DNA of 7,534 bases from Methylacidiphilaceae bacterium (GTDB lineage: Bacteria > Verrucomicrobiota > Verrucomicrobiia > Methylacidiphilales > Methylacidiphilaceae), in assembly GCA_028687155.1 (NCBI GenBank), contig JAQUAR010000062.1, positions 1-7,534 on the forward strand. The letters are read 5' to 3'. The number at the start of each line of letters is the position of its first letter. Positions within the stretch are counted from its first letter, which is position 1. Position numbers and translations under genes: made by a program. This document shows, in pieces, positions 1 through 5,107 of this stretch. A model generated the notes under the pieces. That model was given only the letters and a program-made list of their open reading frames with translations. It did not search any database and was not told the origin of the DNA.

Positions 1-156
1 ACCCCGAGGACGTTCTTTCCTAATCTTAGACGAAAGAGACTTTTTGTGCCAGAGCTCGGCCGCTGGGTCTCCTTGCGGCTTTCCGCTCGAGGACTCAAGA
101 CGCTGAGCAAAAAAGGAGTCTACGTGACGCTTCGGGAAGCGGGTGCGCTGGATTAG
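1..156 (+). CDS. rpmB: 50S ribosomal protein L28, C-terminal part (5' end outside window)
   Basis: Reading frame 1 is open from the left edge and ends at TAG 154-156, giving 51 residues. The visible protein starts TPRTFFPNLRRKRLFVPE and continues with GRWVSLRLSARGLKTLSKKG. This matches the known L28 pattern (E. coli has RRFLPNLHSHRFWVE, then VTLRVSAKGMRVIDKKG). L28 is a small basic protein of the large ribosomal subunit that binds 23S rRNA. The fragment covers roughly the last two thirds of a 70-80 residue protein and ends where the family normally ends, so only the start is missing. It is upstream of and co-oriented with the 67-aa protein at 223, so the two may share a transcript. Identity is confident despite the truncation at the edge. 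Confidence 0.93.
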   Translation, partial: TPRTFFPNLRRKRLFVPELGRWVSLRLSARGLKTLSKKGVYVTLREAGALD

Positions 157-172
157 TTACATTGGATCAGTT

Positions 173-196
173 ACGTTTGAATTGACGTTTGAATTG
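173..196. repeat. Perfect 12-bp tandem duplication in the rpmB-orf67 gap
   Basis: The 12-mer ACGTTTGAATTG occurs twice head to tail (173-184 and 185-196). It lies in the 66-bp spacer between the L28 stop and the next start, just upstream of a Shine-Dalgarno. A shorter GTTAC repeat (156-160 and 170-174) lies beside it. It could be a replication-slippage duplication or a pair of binding sites. The sequence alone does not decide. Confidence 0.8.
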
Positions 197-208
197 CGGG
201 ACAACTTC

Positions 209-217
209 GAGGAGGAA
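209..217 (+). promoter_or_regulatory. Strong Shine-Dalgarno for the 67-aa protein
   Basis: The purine stretch GAGGAGGAA begins at 209 and lies about 6 nt ahead of ATG 223. It closely matches the anti-Shine-Dalgarno complement and fixes the start of the small ORF. It is one of the two clearest ribosome binding sites in the window. Confidence 0.8.
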
Positions 218-222
218 GATTC

Positions 223-426
223 ATGCCGTTTCATGTCGTTAGCAAAAAATCCGGAAAAACGTATTACCTACACGCTCGCGAGCAGACCTTGCGTAACGGT
301 CACAAGGTGACCCTCTACTTCTTTTCGACGCAGCCTCGCGATGGAGCGATTGATGCCCTTCCGGCAGGTTACATCGTTTCCGAGAGTGGCCGGACGGGTC
401 TGCCGATTCTCAAGAAGGATCGGTAA
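223..426 (+). CDS. Conserved-looking small protein of unknown function (67 aa)
   Basis: This is a complete 67-residue ORF (ATG 223, TAA 424-426) with a strong, well-placed ribosome binding site, so it is very likely translated. The protein is basic and soluble, with no signal peptide, membrane segment or cysteine. It has a N-terminal KKSGKTYYLHAREQ, a hydrophobic VTLYFFS strand, an LPAGYIVSESGRTG segment and a basic GLPILKKDR tail. The pattern (YYLH, LYFF, LPxGYxVxE, TGLPxLK) resembles small proteins annotated as hypothetical in many bacteria. That comparison is from memory; I know no established function. It follows rpmB and precedes the Kdo hydroxylase on the same strand. Proximity to rpmB makes a translation-linked role conceivable, but this is guesswork. 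Confidence 0.8.
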   Translation: MPFHVVSKKSGKTYYLHAREQTLRNGHKVTLYFFSTQPRDGAIDALPAGYIVSESGRTGLPILKKDR

Positions 427-430
427 GGAG
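425..430 (+). promoter_or_regulatory. Possible Shine-Dalgarno, ambiguous start for the Kdo hydroxylase
   Basis: AAGGAG overlaps the stop of the preceding gene. It is 14 nt upstream of an in-frame TTG at 445, which would add 13 residues to the Kdo hydroxylase. The ATG at 484 has no visible Shine-Dalgarno. The motif therefore gives moderate support to the longer TTG form or to coupling with the upstream gene. Confidence 0.35.
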
Positions 431-483
431 CCGGTCTACGGCCATTGCGAGAAACTTGCCCTCGAACTGCTGCTCCTCTGGCC

Positions 484-1374
484 ATGAACTCGATTATTGA
501 ACTGCCTGGTAACTCTTGGACGCAAGCTGTAGCCTCCGAAGTGCAGGATCGAGCGATCGAGAGCCTCGAAGAAGGCAAGGTCCTCTACTTCCCGCAGCTG
601 GCGTTTGCGCTGCTCCCGGGGGAAGATGCGTTTCTCCAGCCGAAATGGAGCACGGGAGATGCGAAAAACATCAGTTTCGAGCGCGAAACCGGACAGATTT
701 GGGGTGTCAGCGGGAGCGACGCGGAGAAGACAGCCCTTTCGAGAATGCTCCGCCGCTACGCGGACAGCACGCGCGAGTTCCTGCAAAACCTTCTTCCGAC
801 CTATGCATCGTCTCTTCTCCAGGCAAGGACGAGCTTTCGGCCCATCGAGATCTCCGGCAGGTCCTCTTCGTATCGGAAGGATGATACCCGGCTTCACGTC
901 GACTCCTTTCCATCCCGTCCGACCGGCGGAAAGCGCATCCTGAGGGTCTTCTGCAACATCAATCCGGAAGGAAAGCCGCGCTGCTGGCGCATCGGCGAGG
1001 CTTTCCGGGAATACGCCCACCGTTTTGCCGGCCGCGTACCCCAGCCGATCCCGGGCTTCCGCTTCGCGCTCTCCCTCGTCGGAGCCACGAAAGGATACCG
1101 CAGCCTGTACGATCACTACATGCTCGGTCTACACGATCAGGGCAAGCTCGACATGGATTACCAGCGGCAGAGCCCGCAGGAGGCATTTGCCTTCCCGCCG
1201 GGCAGCACCTGGATGTGTTTTACCGACCAGGCCCTGCATGCGGTCGATTCGGGCCAGCACTTGCTGGAACAGACCTTTCATCTTCCGTGCGCCTCCCTTC
1301 GACATCCCGAGCGTTCCCCACTGGCGGTGTTAGAGGATGTCGTCGGCCGACCGCTTTGCGCGTCAAACCGTTAA
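484..1374 (+). CDS. kdoO: Kdo hydroxylase family protein (Fe(II)/2OG-type dioxygenase acting on LPS Kdo)
   Basis: A 296-residue protein matching the Kdo hydroxylase family. In Burkholderia ambifaria and Yersinia pestis these enzymes hydroxylate C3 of the outer Kdo of Kdo2-lipid A to form Ko, using Fe(II) and 2-oxoglutarate. Hallmarks in order: EEGKVLYFPQLAFALL (29-44), AKNISFE (60-66), RTSFRPIEISGRSSSYRKDD (115-134), TRLHVDSFPSRP (135-146) holding the probable iron-binding His138 and Asp140, YDHYMLGLHD (209-218), FPPGSTW (237-243), HAVDSGQHLLEQTFHLP (252-268) with the probable distal iron ligand His252, and SPLAVLEDVVGRPL near the C-terminus. There is no signal peptide, so action is expected at the cytoplasmic face. 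ATG 484 is preferred because MNSIIELPGNSW looks like a family N-terminus. TTG 445 is an alternative with a better upstream purine motif. It follows the 67-aa gene in the same orientation and converges with the bactofilin. Family assignment is strong; the exact substrate here is inferred. Confidence 0.9.
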   Translation: MNSIIELPGNSWTQAVASEVQDRAIESLEEGKVLYFPQLAFALLPGEDAFLQPKWSTGDAKNISFERETGQIWGVSGSDAEKTALSRMLRRYADSTREFLQNLLPTYASSLLQARTSFRPIEISGRSSSYRKDDTRLHVDSFPSRPTGGKRILRVFCNINPEGKPRCWRIGEAFREYAHRFAGRVPQPIPGFRFALSLVGATKGYRSLYDHYMLGLHDQGKLDMDYQRQSPQEAFAFPPGSTWMCFTDQALHAVDSGQHLLEQTFHLPCASLRHPERSPLAVLEDVVGRPLCASNR

Positions 1375-1450
1375 AAACGGAATTGCCGTCGCTTGCTCGC
1401 GCCCGGAAGCGTCTTTTGGCTTCTATCTTGAGCGCCTATTCACGGCCTAT
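1375..1450. other. Convergent intergenic gap with a 9-bp repeat and weak stems
   Basis: This 76-bp gap lies between two convergent stops. GCCTATTCA occurs at 1434-1442 and again at 1445-1453. A short stem CGGCC/GGCCG (1443-1447 with 1455-1459) overlaps the bactofilin stop, and CCGTT/AACGG (1368-1372 with 1376-1380) overlaps the kdoO stop. Neither stem has a T tract or more than 5 bp, so no confident terminator is called. Confidence 0.4.
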
Positions 1451-2218
1451 TCATGGCCGGACGGAAGCAATCCGCACAGCCGTAAAGAAACCATACAGAT
1501 CGGGCCGTTCCATCCTCTTTTCAGGCTCTGGGGAAGGCGGTCGGTAGCACTCGCAAAACCCATTGAACGCCGCTTCTCTCGCAATCCGCACTCGAGCACA
1601 CCGCATACTCCCTTGGACATCCGCGCCGTTCCGCAGCTCGATCGAATCATGAGCAAACAAGCTGCCTCTGGCTTTCCCTTCGACCTGCAGTTCCGCCACT
1701 TCCATGTCCGCCTCTACTTGTCCCTCGGGTCCAATCCGCACCGTTCCCTCCGGAGCATGCACCCTTCCTACGAAGCCACCGTTGATGACGAGGGTTCCCA
1801 CAAAAGCAATCGTTCCGCGCAACAGCGTCCCGGCCCCGATGGCATCCATCTCTTCCTTGGGCGCCGACGCTTCCGGCACGGCGGGAACGGGAAAAACCTG
1901 GGGCACAACAGCAGGAATTCGAGGTTTCGGGGAGCAATCCTCGGCCTTCGGCATTTTTGCCTCGCTGACCGGAAGGGGAATGACCGGAAGAGACGAAGTC
2001 AGAGTCTCTGGATCAGGAGTAGAAACCTTGGGTGGGATAGACGCCTCTGGAAGAGCGACGCCGCCTGGACTTTTGGCCAACCCTAATTTTTTTTTAAGAG
2101 CTTGCCGAGCATTTGTCGAAACTCTGCCGTCGATGCCTAGCCCTGTCGAGTAAATTTGCCTTTGCGCCCGCCTTATGATACGGCTGGTATCAATTTGTTG
2201 CAGCACAATCGCTAACAT
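1451..2218 (-). CDS. Bactofilin family protein (polymer-forming cytoskeletal protein)
   Basis: The 255-residue product has a bactofilin (DUF583) beta-helix core at about residues 127-220. Its repeating turns include IGAGTLLRGTIAFVGTLVIN, GFVGRVHAPEGTVRIGPEGQ, VEADMEVAELQVEGKARGSL and ADVQGSMRCARVRI. Bactofilins polymerise without nucleotide into filaments or membrane-associated sheets and position cell-wall or envelope machinery. The core follows an unusually long N-terminal region of about 125 residues: a basic segment (RRAQRQ, ALKKKLGLAK), then a Pro/Ala/Val-rich linker at about 50-120. A charged tail of about 35 residues follows the core. There is no clear membrane segment. Start: ATG 2218 directly follows an in-frame GTG at 2221, and an in-frame stop lies just upstream of both. 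The coding strand carries an A9 run at 2095-2087 encoding KKK. The best purine motif (2242-2235) is placed better for an out-of-frame ATG than for this start, so start confidence is modest while family confidence is high. Confidence 0.87.
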   Translation of the reverse strand: MLAIVLQQIDTSRIIRRAQRQIYSTGLGIDGRVSTNARQALKKKLGLAKSPGGVALPEASIPPKVSTPDPETLTSSLPVIPLPVSEAKMPKAEDCSPKPRIPAVVPQVFPVPAVPEASAPKEEMDAIGAGTLLRGTIAFVGTLVINGGFVGRVHAPEGTVRIGPEGQVEADMEVAELQVEGKARGSLFAHDSIELRNGADVQGSMRCARVRIAREAAFNGFCECYRPPSPEPEKRMERPDLYGFFTAVRIASVRP

Positions 2219-2226
2219 CACCCGTC

Positions 2227-2538
2227 ATGATTCATCACCTCTGCTTTCTCGAACCGCTTCCTTCCACTTCTTCGTCCGAACTGGACGCTCTCATGATCGA
2301 AATCCGGATTATCCTGCTCAAGCTTCCGGATATCCATAGCCTGCGCGTAGGACGCAATCTCGCTCCGGGAGACCCTTTCAGCCTCTTTCTCTCCTTTGAC
2401 ATCGATTCACCGGAGAAGCTCGAATTCGTCCAGCGTAACCCGATCTACTATCAGTTCGAGCGGCAGATCCTCGATGTGCATGCCAAGCGCATCGTTCGCT
2501 ACAACTTTGATATGGAGCCAGGCAAGGAGCCCGGTTGA
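2227..2538 (+). CDS. Dabb-like (stress-responsive alpha/beta barrel) protein, 103 aa
   Basis: This small single-domain protein fits the Dabb fold (ferredoxin-like dimeric alpha/beta barrel). It has the N-terminal strand MIHHLCFLEPL with the early His typical of Dabb proteins, and a helix at about 17-32 (ELDALMIEIRIILLKLP). Then come IHSLRVGRNLAPGD (37-50), where Dabb proteins usually have a VGRN-like motif, FSLFLSFDIDSPEKLEFVQR (51-70), and NPIYYQFERQIL (71-82) in the place of the usual HP helix. Length is close to the family norm of about 100. Dabb proteins have diverse or unknown roles, so no reaction is assigned. The start at ATG 2227 matches the usual family N-terminus, but no Shine-Dalgarno is visible. 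It diverges from the bactofilin start and ends 3 bp from the aminotransferase stop on the other strand. Confidence 0.78.
   Translation: MIHHLCFLEPLPSTSSSELDALMIEIRIILLKLPDIHSLRVGRNLAPGDPFSLFLSFDIDSPEKLEFVQRNPIYYQFERQILDVHAKRIVRYNFDMEPGKEPG
2235..2242 (-). promoter_or_regulatory. Possible minus-strand Shine-Dalgarno upstream of the bactofilin
   Basis: Read on the minus strand this is AGAGGTGA, a close match to the anti-Shine-Dalgarno complement, lying inside the first codons of the Dabb gene. It is ideally spaced for ATG 2228, which opens a 12-codon frame ending at 2190. It is 13-16 nt from the bactofilin GTG 2221 and ATG 2218. It may serve the bactofilin with long spacing, or be a coincidence of Dabb coding (Ile-His-His-Leu). 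Confidence 0.3.
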
Positions 2539-2541
2539 AGA

Positions 2542-3906
2542 TCATCTCCCGATCCTCGCCAAAAGAGAATGAAGGGTGGCGATCGACCAGTTCAGTTCGT
2601 CTTGCGTGACGACCAGCGGGGGAGTGAACGAGAGCACATGGCGATCGGGGCCTCCGGCCAGCAAGAGCAATCCGGATTTCAACAGGGCGGAAACCAGTCG
2701 GCCGGCCAAAGCCGCGTCCGGCCGGCCATGCCGGTCGGTCACCTCGACGCCTACGAAAAGCCCGGAACCGCGGACATTCTTGAGAGGCGATGCCGGAAAC
2801 CGCGGTTCGCTCAATCCTGCCAAGAGCTCTTTTCCCTTTTCTTCTACCGCCAATCCCTTCTGGCACCTTTCGATCTCCTCGAGGAAGGCGCAAGCCATCC
2901 GGCAGCCGAGCGGACTTCCGAGAAAGGTGCTGGTATGCAGCGCCTCTCCATCCGACTCCGGCCAGGCATCCATCACTCCTGCGGGGCCGATACAGGCGGA
3001 AATGGGAAAGCCACCCCCCAGGGACTTCCCCACGCAAAGCAGATCGGGCACTACCCCCCATCGCTCACAGGCAAAGCGGGGACCGGTTCGAAAGAAGCCG
3101 GTGAAAATTTCGTCCAGGATCAGAAGTGCTCCCTCCTCATCCGCCACTTGGCGAAGGAGCGGCAAAAACCAGTCAGGCGGCAGGATCATTCCTCCCCGCC
3201 CTAGCATCGGCTCGACGAGCACGGCTCCCACCGAGTGGCGCGCGAAGACCCGCTTGAGATCGGCGGCCAGGGCGGAACGGCAGTCCGCATCGCACTCCGA
3301 AGGGGAACGCTCTCCTTTGCCCCAGGGACAATGCCAGCAGTTCGGAAAGGGCAAAAAGACCGCTCGCTTAGCCAATTGTTCGAGAAAGGGCTTTTGAAAA
3401 TTACCCATCTGCGTGGCTTCCATCGCTCCGTAGGCAAGCCCGTGATAGCTCCCTTGGAAAGCAATCAGCTTGGGACGCCCCGTAGCCAAGAAGGCGGTCT
3501 TCATCGCCGCTTCCACGGCATCGCTCCCGGTACAGCCGAGAATCGACTTGCCCTCTCCCCTTCCCCACGCCTCGAAGGTGAGACGGGAGAGGAACTCCAG
3601 AAGTTCGACCTTCCCTGCGGAGGGGTGGACGTCCCCCAGCCCGAGAGAGAGCTGCCGCAGCTGCGCACCGCCGGCGGCGGCAATCGCTGGATGGGAGTAT
3701 CCCAAGGCCGCCACGCCGAATCCCGCGGTCAAATCGAGATAGCGGTTTCCGTCGACATCCCAGACGTTCACACCTTCGGCCTGCTCCCAGAAAACGGGAA
3801 ATTCTGCGGAAAGAAAGGTCACATTCCGGGATTCCCAGCGGCGCAACCCGGCGCATAGCGTAGACGAGCGGGGTCCCGGGATCTGCGTCTTTTGTGCAGG
3901 AATCAT
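2542..3906 (-). CDS. Class III (PLP-dependent) aminotransferase
   Basis: A 454-residue fold-type I PLP enzyme of the class III (omega/ornithine/GABA-type) aminotransferases, which transfer amino groups to a keto acid. Visible elements: VWDVDGNRYLDLTAGFGVAA (48-67), GCTGSDAVEAAMKTA (124-138) forming the phosphate-binding region, QGSYHG (151-156), EPMLGRGGMILPP (232-244), LILDEIFTGFFRTG (262-275) with Asp265 expected at the pyridine nitrogen, the probable PLP-lysine Lys294 in LLCVGKSLGGGFPIS, and HTSTFLGSPLGC (324-335). The middle holds four cysteines, Cys190, Cys193, Cys205 and Cys209 (CX2C, then CX3C). The substrate cannot be told. Start: ATG 3906 gives MIPAQKTQIPGPRS, a typical family beginning; an upstream ATG at 3990 would add 28 unlike residues. 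It diverges from pdhA and converges with the Dabb gene. Confidence 0.92.
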   Translation of the reverse strand: MIPAQKTQIPGPRSSTLCAGLRRWESRNVTFLSAEFPVFWEQAEGVNVWDVDGNRYLDLTAGFGVAALGYSHPAIAAAGGAQLRQLSLGLGDVHPSAGKVELLEFLSRLTFEAWGRGEGKSILGCTGSDAVEAAMKTAFLATGRPKLIAFQGSYHGLAYGAMEATQMGNFQKPFLEQLAKRAVFLPFPNCWHCPWGKGERSPSECDADCRSALAADLKRVFARHSVGAVLVEPMLGRGGMILPPDWFLPLLRQVADEEGALLILDEIFTGFFRTGPRFACERWGVVPDLLCVGKSLGGGFPISACIGPAGVMDAWPESDGEALHTSTFLGSPLGCRMACAFLEEIERCQKGLAVEEKGKELLAGLSEPRFPASPLKNVRGSGLFVGVEVTDRHGRPDAALAGRLVSALLKSGLLLLAGGPDRHVLSFTPPLVVTQDELNWSIATLHSLLARIGR

Positions 3907-3932
3907 CGTCCGCTCATTGCCAATGGGCCCAA

Positions 3933-3961
3933 AATATGCTTTGTAGGAACAGGAACCGCAA
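3933..3961 (-). promoter_or_regulatory. Candidate sigma70-like promoter for the aminotransferase
   Basis: On the minus strand, TTGCGG (3961-3956) and CATATT (3938-3933) are separated by exactly 17 bp. They match three and four positions of the -35 and -10 consensus. Transcription would start near 3926 and give a leader of about 20 nt before ATG 3906, which fits the chosen start and excludes the longer ATG 3990 form. The match is weak enough to occur by chance. Confidence 0.25.
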
Positions 3962-4022
3962 GCAGCAGCGGATCGGTCGCGGGCGAACATCGAAACGCGC
4001 GGACGAACGACCCCTGCAAAAC

Positions 4023-4029
4023 AAGGAGG
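4023..4029 (+). promoter_or_regulatory. Shine-Dalgarno deciding the pdhA start
   Basis: AAGGAGG lies 11 nt upstream of ATG 4041. The frame is open from 3894, so a longer N-terminus is formally possible. This site and the loss of family similarity upstream favour ATG 4041. Confidence 0.75.
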
Positions 4030-4040
4030 CAGGTGCGATT

Positions 4041-5099
4041 ATGGTAGCGGATGATCCTGGTGTAGCCGTAGCGGAGCCCAATGCGCCCGCTTCTTCCCTT
4101 AGTCCCGAGATTCAAATTGGCCTCTACCGCCAGATGGTTCGGATCCGGCGCTTCGAGGAAAAATCGGCTCAGGCCTTTATGCGGGCGGCCATCAAGGGCT
4201 TCTGCCACCTCTACATCGGCCAGGAAGCGGTCGCGGTCGGTGCCCTATCGGCTCTGGAGCCTCGGGATGCGGTGATCACGGCCTATCGGGATCATGGAGT
4301 CGCCTTGGCGCGTGGGACCTCCGCTCGCGCATGCATGGCGGAGCTCTTAGGAAAGCAGACCGGCTGCTCCCAGGGGATGGGCGGATCGATGCACCTCTTC
4401 GATCGCGAGCATCACTTCTATGGCGGACACGCGATCGTGGGATCTCATACCGCCGTGGCAGCGGGACTTGCCTTCGCCCAACAATATGAGAACACCGGAG
4501 GGATCACCCTCTGCCTCCTCGGCGAGGGAGCCGTGAACCAAGGGGTCTTTTCCGAAACGCTCAACTTGGTCTCCTTGTGGAAGCTTCCGATCGTTTTCGT
4601 CATCGAGAACAACGATTACGCGATGGGAACGAGCGTTTCGCGTTCCTCTGCCGGCTTGCCTCTTGTCAATCGAGCCTCGGCCTTCGACCTGGCTGGCCGG
4701 GTGGCCAACGGAATGGAAGTGGAAGAAGTGCGCGCCAAGGTGGCGGAAGCCGTGAGCCTGGCGCGAACCGAACATCTGCCCACCCTCCTAGAAGTAAACA
4801 CCTATCGCTACCGAGGACATTCGATGTCCGACCCCGACACCTATCGCACCAAGCAGGAAATCGAGGAACACAAAAAGAACGACCCGATCCTGCGCTATCG
4901 ACAGAAGCTCGAAGAGCGTGAGATCCTCTCGGATGCCCTAGCCAAGCAGATCGATGCGGAGGCACGTGCGGAGGTCCAGGACGCCCTCACCTTCGCCGAG
5001 CAGAGCCCGGAACCCGATCTTGCCCTCGCCTTCTCTCTCCCGTTTTCCCCCGAAGACCAGATTGACCCGATTCCGCGACCACGCTATAGCGACATCTAA
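4041..5099 (+). CDS. pdhA: Pyruvate dehydrogenase E1 component, alpha subunit
   Basis: The 352-residue thiamine-diphosphate-dependent E1 alpha subunit. With E1 beta it decarboxylates pyruvate and reductively acetylates the E2 lipoyl group in the cytoplasmic PDH complex. Landmarks: RQMVRIRRFEEKSAQ (30-44), GFCHLYIGQEAVAVG (53-67), AYRDHGVALARG (81-92), GCSQGMGGSMHLF (108-120), and the ThDP/Mg motif from GEGAVNQG (161-168) to IENNDYAMGTS (188-198). The loop YRYRGHSMSDPDTYRT (255-270) corresponds to the E1 alpha loop phosphorylated in eukaryotes. The MGTS and SMSDPDTYRT signatures favour pyruvate over branched-chain or acetoin substrates. The first motif reads GEG where GDG is usual, so Glu162 replaces the metal-ligand Asp. 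Length is typical. pdhB begins 8 nt after the stop, so the two are almost certainly co-transcribed. No lipoyl E2 or E3 gene is in this window. Confidence 0.93.
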   Translation: MVADDPGVAVAEPNAPASSLSPEIQIGLYRQMVRIRRFEEKSAQAFMRAAIKGFCHLYIGQEAVAVGALSALEPRDAVITAYRDHGVALARGTSARACMAELLGKQTGCSQGMGGSMHLFDREHHFYGGHAIVGSHTAVAAGLAFAQQYENTGGITLCLLGEGAVNQGVFSETLNLVSLWKLPIVFVIENNDYAMGTSVSRSSAGLPLVNRASAFDLAGRVANGMEVEEVRAKVAEAVSLARTEHLPTLLEVNTYRYRGHSMSDPDTYRTKQEIEEHKKNDPILRYRQKLEEREILSDALAKQIDAEARAEVQDALTFAEQSPEPDLALAFSLPFSPEDQIDPIPRPRYSDI

Positions 5100-5107
5100 T
5101 TTCTTTC

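Noticed and set aside
436..1116. 226-codon minus-strand ORF opposite the Kdo hydroxylase
   Set aside because: It overlaps the conserved N-terminal two thirds of the hydroxylase and has no recognisable domain.
1337..2086. 249-codon plus-strand ORF opposite the bactofilin
   Set aside because: It lies antisense to a clear bactofilin domain, has no recognisable motif and low-complexity Arg/Ser-rich composition typical of a shadow frame in GC-rich DNA.
2084..2100. T9 run on the plus strand as an intrinsic terminator
   Set aside because: No GC-rich stem precedes it on the plus strand, and it lies within the bactofilin coding region.
2576..3397. 273-codon plus-strand ORF opposite the aminotransferase
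   Set aside because: It is antisense to the conserved C-terminal half of the aminotransferase, and its Ser/Pro/Arg-rich product is typical of a shadow frame.
3907..3990. 28-residue N-terminal extension of the aminotransferase
   Set aside because: No Shine-Dalgarno precedes ATG 3990. The Cys/Ser-rich extension is unlike the family N-terminus, which begins naturally at MIPAQKTQ.
3894..4040. N-terminal extension of PdhA by 49 residues
   Set aside because: The extension has no family similarity and overlaps the aminotransferase start. A good Shine-Dalgarno precedes ATG 4041.
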